Positions 38,601 to 48,064 of a stretch of 64,000 nucleotides of DNA are shown here, in pieces. A program made the position numbers and the translations under genes. The stretch spans positions 10,985,739 to 11,049,738 of the forward strand of contig NC_050735.1 of assembly GCF_014529535.1 (NCBI RefSeq), read 5' to 3'. The notes under the pieces were generated by a model. The model was given only the letters and a program-made list of their open reading frames with translations. It was not told where the DNA came from and searched no databases. Numbering within the stretch: position 1 is the first letter of the stretch; each line of letters begins with the position of its first letter. The stretch is from Bradysia coprophila (Eukaryota > Arthropoda > Insecta > Diptera > Sciaridae).

Positions 38601-38756
38601 CGTATGTTGTGCAATCCATTACTCACCATTACTAGCTACCAAGGAGTCAGCTAATGTTGTTTTGCCATGATCAACATGTGCCAGTATACAAATGTTACGA
38701 ATACGACTCAAATTTTGTTGTAGGGAGGCTAATTTCACTTTATCTATGTGTGGCAT
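35663..38756 (-). CDS. EFL1: Elongation factor-like GTPase 1 (EFL1), C-terminal exon not seen
   Basis: EFL1 is an EF-G/eEF2-like GTPase that, with SBDS, evicts eIF6 from late cytoplasmic 60S subunits. Exons, listed 5' to 3' as high to low coordinates, are 38756-38627, 38560-38181, 38118-38041, 37973-37356, 37304-36985, 36927-36425, 36368-35844 and 35776-35663. Introns between them are 52 to 68 bp with intact GT/AG, and reading phase is kept across all seven junctions, giving about 888 residues. GTPase motifs are clear: AHVDHGKT (26-33), RGITM, DSPGH, NKID and a late SAVD. Domain II and the EF-G-like domains follow, including [11 protein letters not shown]. The last exon ends ADVLG at a good donor (G|GTGAGT). 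Family members continue for about 120-130 more residues (EF-G domain V), for which I see no exon before 33304. The gene may be truncated, misassembled or have an unusually long last intron. Confidence 0.92.
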
Positions 38757-39099
38757 TGTAAATACTGGACGAAAATGAGAAGGAAACAACTAAAGACAAA
38801 AAAACTTATTGCAACTTCAAAAACACACATGTAACACATGTACCACTCTCTATTTAGAAATTGGGGGATTAGACAGAGAGACAGTGATGAATGTCAAATA
38901 AAGAAAAATCAAATTTTGTACCAGATCTGTTCTACAGTAGCAAAATGTACTAGCTTTAGGGCGCGCAATTTGCGCCGCAACGTATATAAATAAATACTGA
39001 AAAGGTAATTCAAACGGGGGAACAGTGGAATTCTATTGTGGTTATCCAGAGATACCAACTCAACGAAAAAAATTAAAACGCATTCGATGTCGGAATAGT

Positions 39100-39496
39100 C
39101 CAAAGTATATAAACACTGAAGGTAATGCAAATCCACAGTTACACACGAATCCAAACTTTCAGGTGAATTTTACATTTTTATGTTACACACGTATTGAATT
39201 CGTTTGCGTCAAGTTGCATCTAGTGGTCAATTTGGAACGATTTAGTGGCGCTATGTTGCACACATATAAAATTCGTTTGCGTCAAGTTGTATTTAGTGGT
39301 GAATTGCAAAGTATATAAACCATATAAACACTGATCAGTGTGTACATACTTTGGTGAATTGGAAGTATTTAGGGCGGTCATGTTGCACAAGTCTAAGTTA
39401 GACAACATACGAAAATGAATTCACCTGAAAGTTTGGATCCGTAATTTCTCTGATCCGTTGAGGGTTTGCATTACCTTCAGTGTTTATATACTTTGG
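39100..39496. mobile_element. 397-bp MITE flanked by GAATAGT
   Basis: The termini ccaaagtatataaacactga (left) and its inverse tcagtgtttatatactttgg (right) continue inward through gtaatgcaaa and aaactttcaggtgaatt. Both flanks are GAATAGT (39093-39099 and 39497-39503), a 7-bp duplication. The interior has internal repeats of the terminal motif. A diverged relative is at 13365. Confidence 0.85.
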
Positions 39497-39993
39497 GAAT
39501 AGTACCTTTTGCACCAAGTTTTGAAATGTTGATTTTTTCAAATTTTCCTTCCAAAGAAAAATTTAGGGTGGATGCTGAAAAAATTACATTTCAAAACGTG
39601 TTGCACACGATATTTTCTGCCAACCGAGAATGAAATAAACAAGAAAAGTTGTATACGCATCTGCTTTGGAGGTTGCTTTTAGGCACTTTCGCTTGTCGCC
39701 CTTCCTTCGTTCGGGCTATACAACCCGCGAAATTGCCTAAAATCTACAGTCCACAACAGCGTAAATAATATTTCATACCAAACAATCACTCAAAAAAGAA
39801 CACGGCAAACAATCACTCTTCAAATTTGATCAACCAAATTACATTGGATGAACGAACAAATTTCATTTCACTAGATAAAAATTGGCTTGCCTATTATGAA
39901 TTTATTACGCAAGTTGAAGCACAGGGTCTGAGTGGATTTTGAAATTTAGTATTTTCATGTTGCAGATATTCACTATGTCAAATACTGTCTAAG

Positions 39994-40069
39994 CAAAGCA
40001 CCTAGCAGGGTAATAGAGGTTTTTACACGTCAAATAGAGTAGTTTTTTGATACCAATAATACCATTAGC
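39994..40069 (+). mobile_element. Half copy of the CAAAGCACCTAGCAGGG MITE
   Basis: caaagcacctagcagggtaa and the next ~55 bases match, inverted, the right half of the complete MITE at 43224-43413. Only one terminus is present, so this copy is truncated. Confidence 0.8.
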
Positions 40070-40151
40070 TTTGGTCTAAGTCTTAAATTTTTGCAAGGCA
40101 GGCAAATATTTCAAATTTCACAAAGTTGATCTGGTTCTGATCCGAGGCCAT

Positions 40152-42697
40152 GAACTGATAAATGATATATCAAGATGCCTCCACATGTTTAATTAGACTC
40201 CAACGATACCATGTTTGTTGTATAGTCAATGGTCACTATGCACATACAGGTACGTAATAATTATAGCCACTAGCGTTTTAATTATCTCACAAACAATGTA
40301 TTATGTGCACCAATTATGCGATAATCTCCCTTCATATCATATAAACTGTCATGATACATATCTGAAGGTCTTTGTGCACCCATCACCACAATTTAGTATT
40401 GGTTCAGTGGTCAAACGTTATACTCATCAACAGAGTTATTTCCGCTAATCTCCATGATGCTACCAGCAATATTACTAAACCTTCTGCCGACAATGACCAG
40501 GTGCGAGCAGTATCACGATGCACCACATCTGATCAATCGACTGAGTGACTTCTATCGTTTCGATCATCACATATTTTTAATGCAATCATCATGCGATTAT
40601 CTGGACGGTTGGTTTTTAGAGTTGTCATCATGTTCTGATGGCACTAAGCTGGACAAAGTTACGCCTCAAACTATATTCACTTTTGACTATCTATCGGGAA
40701 GCGATGGGACCATTAGAGAGAATGCAGCGTTACGCAGCAAAAATTCATTTCTAGTTGTTGTTGTCGAAGCATTAAACATTCAGAATAGCCCCAAATTGAT
40801 GGCTCAGATTAAAGCCATCCGAAAGCTTGATTATTGCATGAAAATTGGTGTGTTTCTGACTCGTAGCGTCACCTCTTTCGATGCGGTGGAGAAATTACTT
40901 CGTTTGAGCTGGAGCGCTGGTATTGTGAATATTTTTGTTGCATTTTATTTCAATGAAGGTACTGATGAACCTCTGTTCAACGTTTTCACGTACGATCCCT
41001 TCGGAACATCTCACTTGACGAATGTAACAAGCAGCGCGTGTCCTCGAAACTATTTTCTCGACAAAATACCCAATTATCACAAGTCTCCATTCCAATCAGT
41101 GACAATTCAGGAGGGTAAAGTTAGTTACATGGAAAATCAATTCCTTAACACTGTTCGGAGTTACTTTAATGCCTCGAAGTTGGAGTTGTCTGTAAGTTTC
41201 GCGGAATTTCTTGAAAATGAACAAACAATAGGTGGGGATATAATGAGCCATGAGCAGGCCACCTACACAGAAGCATCAATGTATCCACATCGACAGACGG
41301 CATTATTGTTGATCGTTCCACATAGTCAGCCGTATACGGATTTCATCTCATATTTGCAAAACGGAACTGGAACGTGGTCGCTTCTCTTCGTTTATGCATT
41401 CATTGTGCTTGCGGCGTCATCGCTTCTACTTATCGTTTCCGACTACTTGCATCAGAAGAAAGTGTTACTTGTGCAGTCCGTGGCCGACGTCGTCAACCTC
41501 CTAATGAACGATAACACAGCCATCATTTACCGAAATCTTCATTTTGCAAATATGCTCGTCATCGTACCATTAACCTTCACAGGTCTCATTGTCATGAACG
41601 GCATTCTGTCCGTCTTTCAAAGTTACGTAACGTCACCAATTTTCCAACCGCAAATCAATTCTATTGAAAATCTGTTCAACTCCTCCGTTCCAATTATGGC
41701 TAATGAGATTGATTGGAAAGATAAGTTGGTCAGGGTGTTGGAAGATATGTCGCAGTTTGGCGGATGGAGTGGTAAGGTCCATGGGATTACCTTGGATCGT
41801 CTAACAAACGAAGGCGAGACATTCAACAATTCGATAGCGTTCTTCACGAAGGGCGAGCAGGGACTCAGCCTTCTAGAAGTACAAAAACGGTTGTCCTTGA
41901 AAGCATATCATATTATAATGGGCGAGACACTTTTGCGATATTTGGTATCACATGAGGCGAGACCCGATTTTGCGTATACTGAATCTGTAAACGACATAAT
42001 TCACCGATTGAATGGTGCTGGATTAATCGATAAATGGCTTAAAGATCAAAATGAAGAAGATGTGAAAAGAATATTCAATTTAAATTTCAATCGTCAAGTA
42101 AAAATTACTGAAGTATCATCGGACATAGATGAATTTGCCGTACCGACTGTTGTTTGGTGTGGCTGGATTGTGTCTGGAATTCTTTTTATTTGCGAAATAA
42201 TTTGGAACAAAACCATATCCCACCAACATAGTTCCAGAGCAATAAAGTAAAGGAGTACAAACCAGTTGTACTCAGGTCCGGAATTATTGCTAACTATTTT
42301 GAAGAAAGGGAGTGGAAGTGTCTGGATCATGCATGCTGGTTACGTGCTTGGTTTCACTTGGGATGATTTTTCATTTCTAGCAACTTTAATTGTTAGTTTT
42401 TTTCTGAGATAATTAATTTTTCAGGCATCTGCGTCATCAATGGATTTATGAGTAATTGTTTGTCTTTGTCACACACTGCCTTTGATCGTTAGTAAAGCTA
42501 TCGAATCCATCACTTGATCCGTTTGATGAACTGCTTTGTTTTGAATGATAGTGAATTCACGAAATTTGATATTTTGAACAGATTGAAATAAACACTTTCA
42601 CTTCATATGTTTCAACATGTACTTTCAAATGAAACACGACGTTACCTGCTAATCTCATTTATTTTTGCATCTTGTACCATGATCCTCCGCAATTCTG
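40152..42697 (+). repeat. Segmental duplication, unit 1 (contains ionotropic receptor 1)
   Basis: This ~2.5-kb segment is repeated in direct orientation at about 44202-46714. Homology starts near gaactgata(a/g)atgatat upstream of the gene and ends near catgatcctcc downstream, covering the promoter, coding region and 3' flank. The duplicated upstream part includes a possible noncoding-exon donor (acatacag|gtacgtaat) at about 40250. Confidence 0.85.
40454..42250 (+). CDS. Divergent ionotropic receptor 1 (IR), single exon
   Basis: A 598-residue intronless receptor of the insect ionotropic-receptor type, a chemosensory relative of ionotropic glutamate receptors. A hydrophobic signal peptide (PAILLNLLPT, residues 4-13) is followed by a poorly conserved extracellular region. 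M1 is at about 307-329 (WSLLFVYAFIVLAASSLLLI), a pore-region/M3-like hydrophobic stretch at about 366-388, and M4 at about 563-585. The segment between M3 and M4 (395-560) would be the second ligand-binding lobe. The canonical glutamate-binding Arg/Thr/Asp residues are not obvious, as is usual for divergent IRs. The ligand is unknown. The first of two ATG codons is taken as the start. Poly(A) signal AATAAA at 42587. Confidence 0.82.
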   Translation: MMLPAILLNLLPTMTRCEQYHDAPHLINRLSDFYRFDHHIFLMQSSCDYLDGWFLELSSCSDGTKLDKVTPQTIFTFDYLSGSDGTIRENAALRSKNSFLVVVVEALNIQNSPKLMAQIKAIRKLDYCMKIGVFLTRSVTSFDAVEKLLRLSWSAGIVNIFVAFYFNEGTDEPLFNVFTYDPFGTSHLTNVTSSACPRNYFLDKIPNYHKSPFQSVTIQEGKVSYMENQFLNTVRSYFNASKLELSVSFAEFLENEQTIGGDIMSHEQATYTEASMYPHRQTALLLIVPHSQPYTDFISYLQNGTGTWSLLFVYAFIVLAASSLLLIVSDYLHQKKVLLVQSVADVVNLLMNDNTAIIYRNLHFANMLVIVPLTFTGLIVMNGILSVFQSYVTSPIFQPQINSIENLFNSSVPIMANEIDWKDKLVRVLEDMSQFGGWSGKVHGITLDRLTNEGETFNNSIAFFTKGEQGLSLLEVQKRLSLKAYHIIMGETLLRYLVSHEARPDFAYTESVNDIIHRLNGAGLIDKWLKDQNEEDVKRIFNLNFNRQVKITEVSSDIDEFAVPTVVWCGWIVSGILFICEIIWNKTISHQHSSRAIK

Positions 42698-42997
42698 TGA
42701 AGTAATATTATGTGCCCAGAAAGGTATTAAGCTTTGTCTATCAATAGAAATCTGAGTTTATAGTTATGGTGTAAGTAAAAATGACGAATTTTGTACGTAT
42801 GTTTTTCCCAACTCCGCCCTAACGTGCACGACTTGAGTCGTTGAAAAAATGGAAAAATTTCACTACATCGGTGAACTTTTCTGTCTACAGTCTCGACTCA
42901 ACAAAAGACCCTATTTGTAACAAGGCTTCAACTTTTGAGCGGGTCAGATCCCTTGCCTGACAATTTTATTAATATATTTTTAATCAATTTCATTTTA

Positions 42998-43420
42998 CAG
43001 TCAAAGGCAGTCAATTTTCAGCATAAATTAGCTTCAGCTGTTTTTCAGCTGATCCATACAAACAATCACAACCGTTTTCGTCTTTATACGGTTTTACCAC
43101 TATCATGCGCGTGCGTGTAGCAGCTTCAACCGTATGAACAAGGAAAACCAGTTTTGATTGTGTGTGTGGATCAGCTGAAAAACAGCTGAAGCAAATTTAT
43201 GCTGAAAATTGACTGCCTTTGACCAAAGCACCTAGCAGGGTAATAGAAAAAAAAAAAGTAGTACTTTAATCGAAGTATGCGAATATTTCCATACCTTTTT
43301 TTTCATAATGTCATTGCAAAATTACCATTAAGGCTGCTAATGGTATTATTGGTATCAAAAAACTACTCTATTTGACGTGTAAAAACCTCTATTACCCTGC
43401 TAGGTGCTTTGCGTTGACTG
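42998..43420. mobile_element. MITE A, copy 1, interrupted by MITE B; TA-flanked
   Basis: Starts CAGTCAAAGGCAGTCAATTT and, after removal of the inserted MITE B, ends with the inverse ...GACTG at 43420. TA lies on both sides (42996-42997 and 43421-43422), which fits Tc1/mariner-type integration. Arms include cttcagctgtttttcagctg and its inverse. The second copy at 62883 is uninterrupted. Confidence 0.85.
43224..43413. mobile_element. MITE B inserted in MITE A
   Basis: The element begins caaagcacctagcagggtaa and ends with the inverse ttaccctgctaggtgctttg(cg). It sits inside the right terminus of MITE A, whose TTGAC is found on both sides of the insertion, as expected for a target duplication. 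A half copy is at 39994. Confidence 0.8.
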
Positions 43421-43992
43421 TATTTTCCGTTGTTAAACTTCCGAAACATCACAAATAACTGATATGAAAACCTTCGCTTGAGTCCAAATTCTTTGGAAAT
43501 AGTTATTTACGTCACAAGGACATTTCATTTTCGCGTGACGTATTAAGTTTTTCATGCTTCATACGAGAGCCGCAAGTGAAGAAATGTCAATTTTGAGGGG
43601 CGAAAGTTTACTTCATACGAGTATGAAGCATGAAAAGTACTTTTTCTGTTCTCAATTTTCTTGAAAATTTGCGGCAAGATTTTTAATCAACCATACTTCA
43701 TAAATTAAATACAAGGACTCGTGTGAATTACGGCCCTCGTTCCGCTCTGTTCGCAAACTTCCCACTCGTATGAGTTGTCTATTATTCTGTTTTATAGTCT
43801 TATTGTTAGTCAGAAGTAAGTGATGTGAATGAAGAACGATTGGATGTTCTTCTCTTACTTTTATGTACAAAAAGGAAGTCCCCAGGTGCTTACTAGATTG
43901 ACAAAACCTTTAATCTTGAATAAAATATAACGACTCGTGCGAATTACGGCCCTCGCTTTGCTATGGCTGTAAATTTCACACTCGTTGGAGTT

Positions 43993-44226
43993 TTAAAGTT
44001 TTCTATTTGATTGTTGTTTAATGTCACTCCATACATTTGAATAACGATTCAAAAAAAATTCAAAATCGGTTAGGATTTCCCTTAGCATCGCGTAATTGGA
44101 CGCAGACAATTTTTTTATGGAATCGTCATCTTTATTAACCATAGGCATAGGTAGGCAAATGCTTGGAATTCCATAAACGGTTGTTAGAACCATGTTCGTC
44201 CTGAACTGATAGATGATATATACCAA
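43993..44226 (-). pseudogene. Possible protein-coding fragment between the receptor genes
   Basis: A 77-codon frame on the minus strand with a mixed, protein-like composition (for example NYAMLREILTDFEFF, then NRYSNVWSDIK) and a stop at 43993. Its upstream end runs into the start of duplication unit 2, so any 5' part may have been lost. I do not recognise the family. It may be a relic of a gene broken by the duplication, or chance. Confidence 0.2.
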
Positions 44227-46714
44227 GACGCCTACACATGTTTAATTAAACTCCAGCGACACCATGTTTGTACAGTCAATGCCACTGTGGACATACAGGT
44301 ACGTAATATTTTATTATAGCCACAAACAATGTATTATGTGCACTAATTATGCGATAATCTCCCTTCATATCATATAAACTGTCATAATACATATCTGAAG
44401 GTCTTTGTGCACCCATCACCACAATTTAGTATTGGTTCAGTGGTCAAACGTTATACTCATCAACAGAGTTATTTCCACTAATCTCCATGATGCTACCAGC
44501 AATATTACTAAACCTTCTGCCGACAATGGCCAGGTGCGAGCAGTATCACGATGCACCACATCTGATCAATCGACTGAGTGACTTCTATCGTTTCGATCAT
44601 CACATATTTTTAATGCAATCATCATGCGATTATCTGGACGGTTGGTTTTTAGAGTTGTCATCATGTTCTGATGGCACTAAGCTGGACAAAGTTACGCCTC
44701 AAACTATATTCACTTTTGACTATCTATCGGGAAGCGATGGGACCATTAGAGAGAATGCAGCGTTACGCAGCAAAAATTCATTTCTAGTTGTTGTTGTCGA
44801 AGCATTAAACATTCAGAATAGCTCCAAATTGATGGCTCAAATAAAAGCCATCCGAAAGCTTGATTATTACATGAAAATTGGTGTGTTTCTGACTCGTAGC
44901 GTCACCTCTTTCGATGCGATGGAGAAATTACTTCGTTTGAGCTGGAGCGCTGGTATTGTGAATATTTTTGTTTCGTTTTATTTCAATGAAGGAACTGATG
45001 AACCTTTGTTCAACGTTTTCACGTATGATCCTTTTGGAACATTTCACTTGACGAATGTAACTAGTAGCAAGTGTCCTCGAAACTATTTTCCAGACAAAGT
45101 ACCCAATTACCACAAGAATCCACTTCAATCAGTGAAAATTAAGGAGGGTAAAACTAGTTACATTGAAAGTGAATTCCTTAGCACTGTTCGGAGTTTTTTT
45201 AATGCCTCGAAGTTGGAGGTATCTATAAGTTTCGAAGAATATCTCGAAAAAGGACAAACAGTAAGTGGGGATATAATGAGCCATGAGCAGGCCACCTACA
45301 GAGAAGCATCAATGTATCCACATCGACAGACGGCATTATTATTGATCGTTCCACATAGTCAGCCGTATACAGATTTCATCTCATATTTGCAAAACGGAAC
45401 TGGAACGTGGTCGCTTCTCTTTGTTTATGCATTCATTGTGCTTGCGGCGTCATCGCTTCTACTTATCATTTCCGACTACTTGCATCAGAAGAAAATGTTA
45501 CTTGTGCAGTCCGTTGCCGACGTCGTCAACCTCCTAATGAACGATAACACAGCCATCATTTACCGAAATCTTCATTTTGCAAATATGCTCGTCATCGTAC
45601 CATTAACCTTCACAGGTCTCATTGTCATGAACGGCATTCTGTCCGTCTTTCAAAGTTACGTAACGTCACCAATTTTCCAACCGCAAATCAATTCTATTGA
45701 AGATCTGTTCAACTCCTCCGTTCCAATCATGGCTAATGAAATTCATTGGAAAGATAAGTTGGTCAGAGTGTTGGAAGATATGTCGCATTTTAGCGGATGG
45801 AGTAACAAAGTACATGGGATTAGCTTGGATCGTCTAACAAATGAAGGCGAGACATTCAACCATTCGATAGCGTTCTTCGCGAAGGGCGAGCAGGGACTCG
45901 TCTTTTTAGAAGTACAGAAACGGTTGTCCTTGAAAGTGTATCATATAATGGGCGAGACACTTTTGCGATATTTGGTATCACATGAAGCGAGACCGGACTT
46001 TCCGTATACTGAATCTGTAAACGACATAATTCACCGATTGAATGGTGCTGGATTAATCGATAAATGGCTTAGAGATCAAAATGAAGAAGATGTGAAAAGA
46101 ATATTCAATTTAAATGTCGATTGTCAAGTAAAGATCACTGAAGCATTGGACATGTATGAATTTGCTGTACCGATTGTTGTTTGGTGTGGTTGGATTGTGT
46201 GCGGAATTGTTTTGATTTGCGAAATAATTTGGAACAAAACCATATCCCACCAACATAGTTCTAGAACAATATAGTAAAAGTGTACAGACCAGTGTTGTAC
46301 TCAGGTCCGGAATTATTACTAACTATTTTGAAGTGAGTGGGAGTGGGAGTGGAGTGGATCGCGCAAACCGGTTACATGGTTGGTTTCACTTGGGATGATT
46401 TTTCATTTCTAGCAACTTTAATTGTTAGTTTTTTTCTGAGATAATTAATTTTTCAGGCATCTGCGTCATCAATGGATTTATGAGTCATTGATTGTCTTTT
46501 TCATACATTGCCTTTAATCGTTAGTATGTCTATCGAATAATGAATCCGTTTGTTTTGAATGACAGTGAATTCACGAAATTTGATATTTTGAACAAATTTA
46601 AATAAAATCTTTCACTTCATATGTTTTAACATGTACTTTCATATGAAACACGACGTTACCTGCTAATCTCATTTATTTTTGCATCTTCTTGTATACTATG
46701 ATCCTCCACAATTT
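44202..46714 (+). repeat. Segmental duplication, unit 2 (contains ionotropic receptor 2)
   Basis: This is the direct repeat of 40152-42697, with small indels (for example loss of the 'ttataattatctcac' part upstream). Similarity ends close to catgatcctcc/actatgatcctccac, after which the two flanks are unrelated. Confidence 0.85.
44487..46274 (+). CDS. Divergent ionotropic receptor 2 (IR), tandem paralog
   Basis: A 595-residue single-exon paralog of the gene at 40454, with the same signal peptide and membrane segments. By eye, residues 1-190 differ at about six positions and the M1-M3 region at about five. Residues 195-261 differ at about 21 of 67, and a second block near 434-490 also varies, with one residue deleted (HIIMG to HIMG). 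The frame is open throughout, so both copies appear functional. Poly(A) signal AATAAA at 46601. The role is inferred as chemosensory; the ligand is unknown. Confidence 0.82.
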   Translation: MMLPAILLNLLPTMARCEQYHDAPHLINRLSDFYRFDHHIFLMQSSCDYLDGWFLELSSCSDGTKLDKVTPQTIFTFDYLSGSDGTIRENAALRSKNSFLVVVVEALNIQNSSKLMAQIKAIRKLDYYMKIGVFLTRSVTSFDAMEKLLRLSWSAGIVNIFVSFYFNEGTDEPLFNVFTYDPFGTFHLTNVTSSKCPRNYFPDKVPNYHKNPLQSVKIKEGKTSYIESEFLSTVRSFFNASKLEVSISFEEYLEKGQTVSGDIMSHEQATYREASMYPHRQTALLLIVPHSQPYTDFISYLQNGTGTWSLLFVYAFIVLAASSLLLIISDYLHQKKMLLVQSVADVVNLLMNDNTAIIYRNLHFANMLVIVPLTFTGLIVMNGILSVFQSYVTSPIFQPQINSIEDLFNSSVPIMANEIHWKDKLVRVLEDMSHFSGWSNKVHGISLDRLTNEGETFNHSIAFFAKGEQGLVFLEVQKRLSLKVYHIMGETLLRYLVSHEARPDFPYTESVNDIIHRLNGAGLIDKWLRDQNEEDVKRIFNLNVDCQVKITEALDMYEFAVPIVVWCGWIVCGIVLICEIIWNKTISHQHSSRTI

Positions 46715-46883
46715 AAAAAAATACCCCACAACGGGCGAATCTAACTACTAAGACCCAACCAACTCTTTCTGGGTTCAGCAGTGCACTTTGGTGAACTTTT
46801 GTGAGTACTTTAAAAGTTCGCAAACCAAAAAATTTTATCTCGCCGAATGGCTTCAGAAATCAAGCGTACAGTTTGTAACGCTA

Positions 46884-46940
46884 CATTACATTACATTACA
46901 ATGTAATGTAGTGTGTAATGTAGATGTAATGTAGGATTTC
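46884..46940. repeat. ATTAC-type microsatellite forming a palindrome
   Basis: Three or more ATTAC units run directly into the inverse GTAAT units (cattacattacaatgtaatg), followed by further tgtaatgtag copies. A simple repeat that can fold on itself. Confidence 0.8.
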
Positions 46941-47546
46941 TTTAGTTATTTAGTGTTATTTCTTGAAAGGGCTTGGAAAAGTGTACGAAAGTGCGCTGTT
47001 AAGCACAAAAAAAATTAGGTCCATGTCTTCAGAATCGCTCCCAGGACTCAGAGAAACACGTGGTTTCTTAGTATCACATTTAGATTTATAAAGTTATTTT
47101 AGGGACTTTAAATTAGATTTTAGTGGGTTCAATAGCCTGCTCTGACGAACTCTTGCATGTTCCCTAAAAATAGCTAGATATATTGCCTAAAGACCTTGGA
47201 AGTGGAAGTCTGGCTTTCAGTTAAAATTAGTGTCGTGAACTTGTAGGACAGTGTTGTGTTTATTCAACTTTTGTTAGCGATCAACTGTAATGCTATTATA
47301 TTGATAATTTGTTTTTGTTTGGCAAAGTCCAAGTCAAAAATTGTGTGTTGTATTCGTATTTTGTAGTATTAACTCGGCGCGGATTAGTTTGTTGAACTAC
47401 TGGAAAATTTGACGTATAGGCTTACATCAAGTTTGTTGTTAGAAATGTTCGGACTAAAAATGTCAACTTATTTGAGAATTTTTAATTCTTTTGAAGAACG
47501 TGCGGTCAATGAAAGTATAAACCAGGTATGGTCTGTTCATACAAAC

Positions 47547-47628
47547 CGGAGGACATAGCGATTTCATATAAACAAACTCACCTCTCATGGGAGGTGAGTT
47601 TCTTTATATGAAATCGCTATGTCCTCCG
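47547..47628. repeat. 82-bp hairpin with ~38-bp arms
   Basis: cggaggacatagcgatttca is inverted as tgaaatcgctatgtcctccg, with arms continuing to a tcatgg loop. Weaker symmetry (ggtatggtc / gaccatacc; gtcaatgaa / ttcattgc) extends outward to about 47500-47685, so a larger MITE may be present. Confidence 0.8.
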
Positions 47629-48064
47629 CTCCATACAAAGTTTGACATTCGACCATACCTTGTGTTGACGTTCATTGCGTGCGGTGACACGACCTAATTG
47701 TACCGAATTGAATCATATGCGTTTTTATTGCCTTTTCCCGCATGTTTAAAAATGACAGCGCCACCATGCCATCTCTCTATGATCACAACAGTCCGTCACA
47801 AACAGCATTAATTTGTGTTTATGCTAGTACATTTTTGAATATTCAGAGTAGAACAGTTTTTGTGTCAGGCTGTGTCGTCTCTGTCAAAGTATGGTCAACG
47901 TGTTTCTTCTTTGACATTTGCAACCTTTCTCTTTTTCCTTCTTGTTGTTACCGAAACAAGGTAAAGGAAATCTTCAGTTTTAAGGTCATTTGCCGTGAAA
48001 TTTAGAATAAAATCAGCAATCCCCTCTATCACACTTTGTGTATCACCATATCAACGCAGCGGAA

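Larger units (their letters stand above)
38757..40453. other. Divergent intergenic region between EFL1 (-) and ionotropic receptor 1 (+)
   Basis: It holds the EFL1 promoter side, a 397-bp MITE (39100-39496), a half-MITE (39994-40069) and, from about 40152, the upstream part of the segmental duplication. No coding sequence is supported. Confidence 0.65.
42698..44201. other. Spacer between the two receptor units
   Basis: It contains the nested MITE pair (42998-43420) and two copies of a repeat with aattacggccctcg (near 43730 and 43945). A 77-codon minus-strand frame at 43993-44226 has protein-like composition and is listed separately. The rest shows nothing recognisable. Confidence 0.6.
46715..48064. 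other. Intergenic region and upstream side of TyrRS
   Basis: It holds a short ATTAC/GTAAT palindromic microsatellite (46884-46940) and a hairpin (47547-47628). The last ~300 bases should contain the TyrRS promoter and leader. No gene is supported here; a plus-strand frame at 47742-48005 lacks family resemblance. Confidence 0.6.

Noticed and set aside
47742..48005. Upstream small protein or exon before TyrRS
   Set aside because: It has no family resemblance and no donor linking it in frame to the TyrRS start; the family N-terminus is at 48065.
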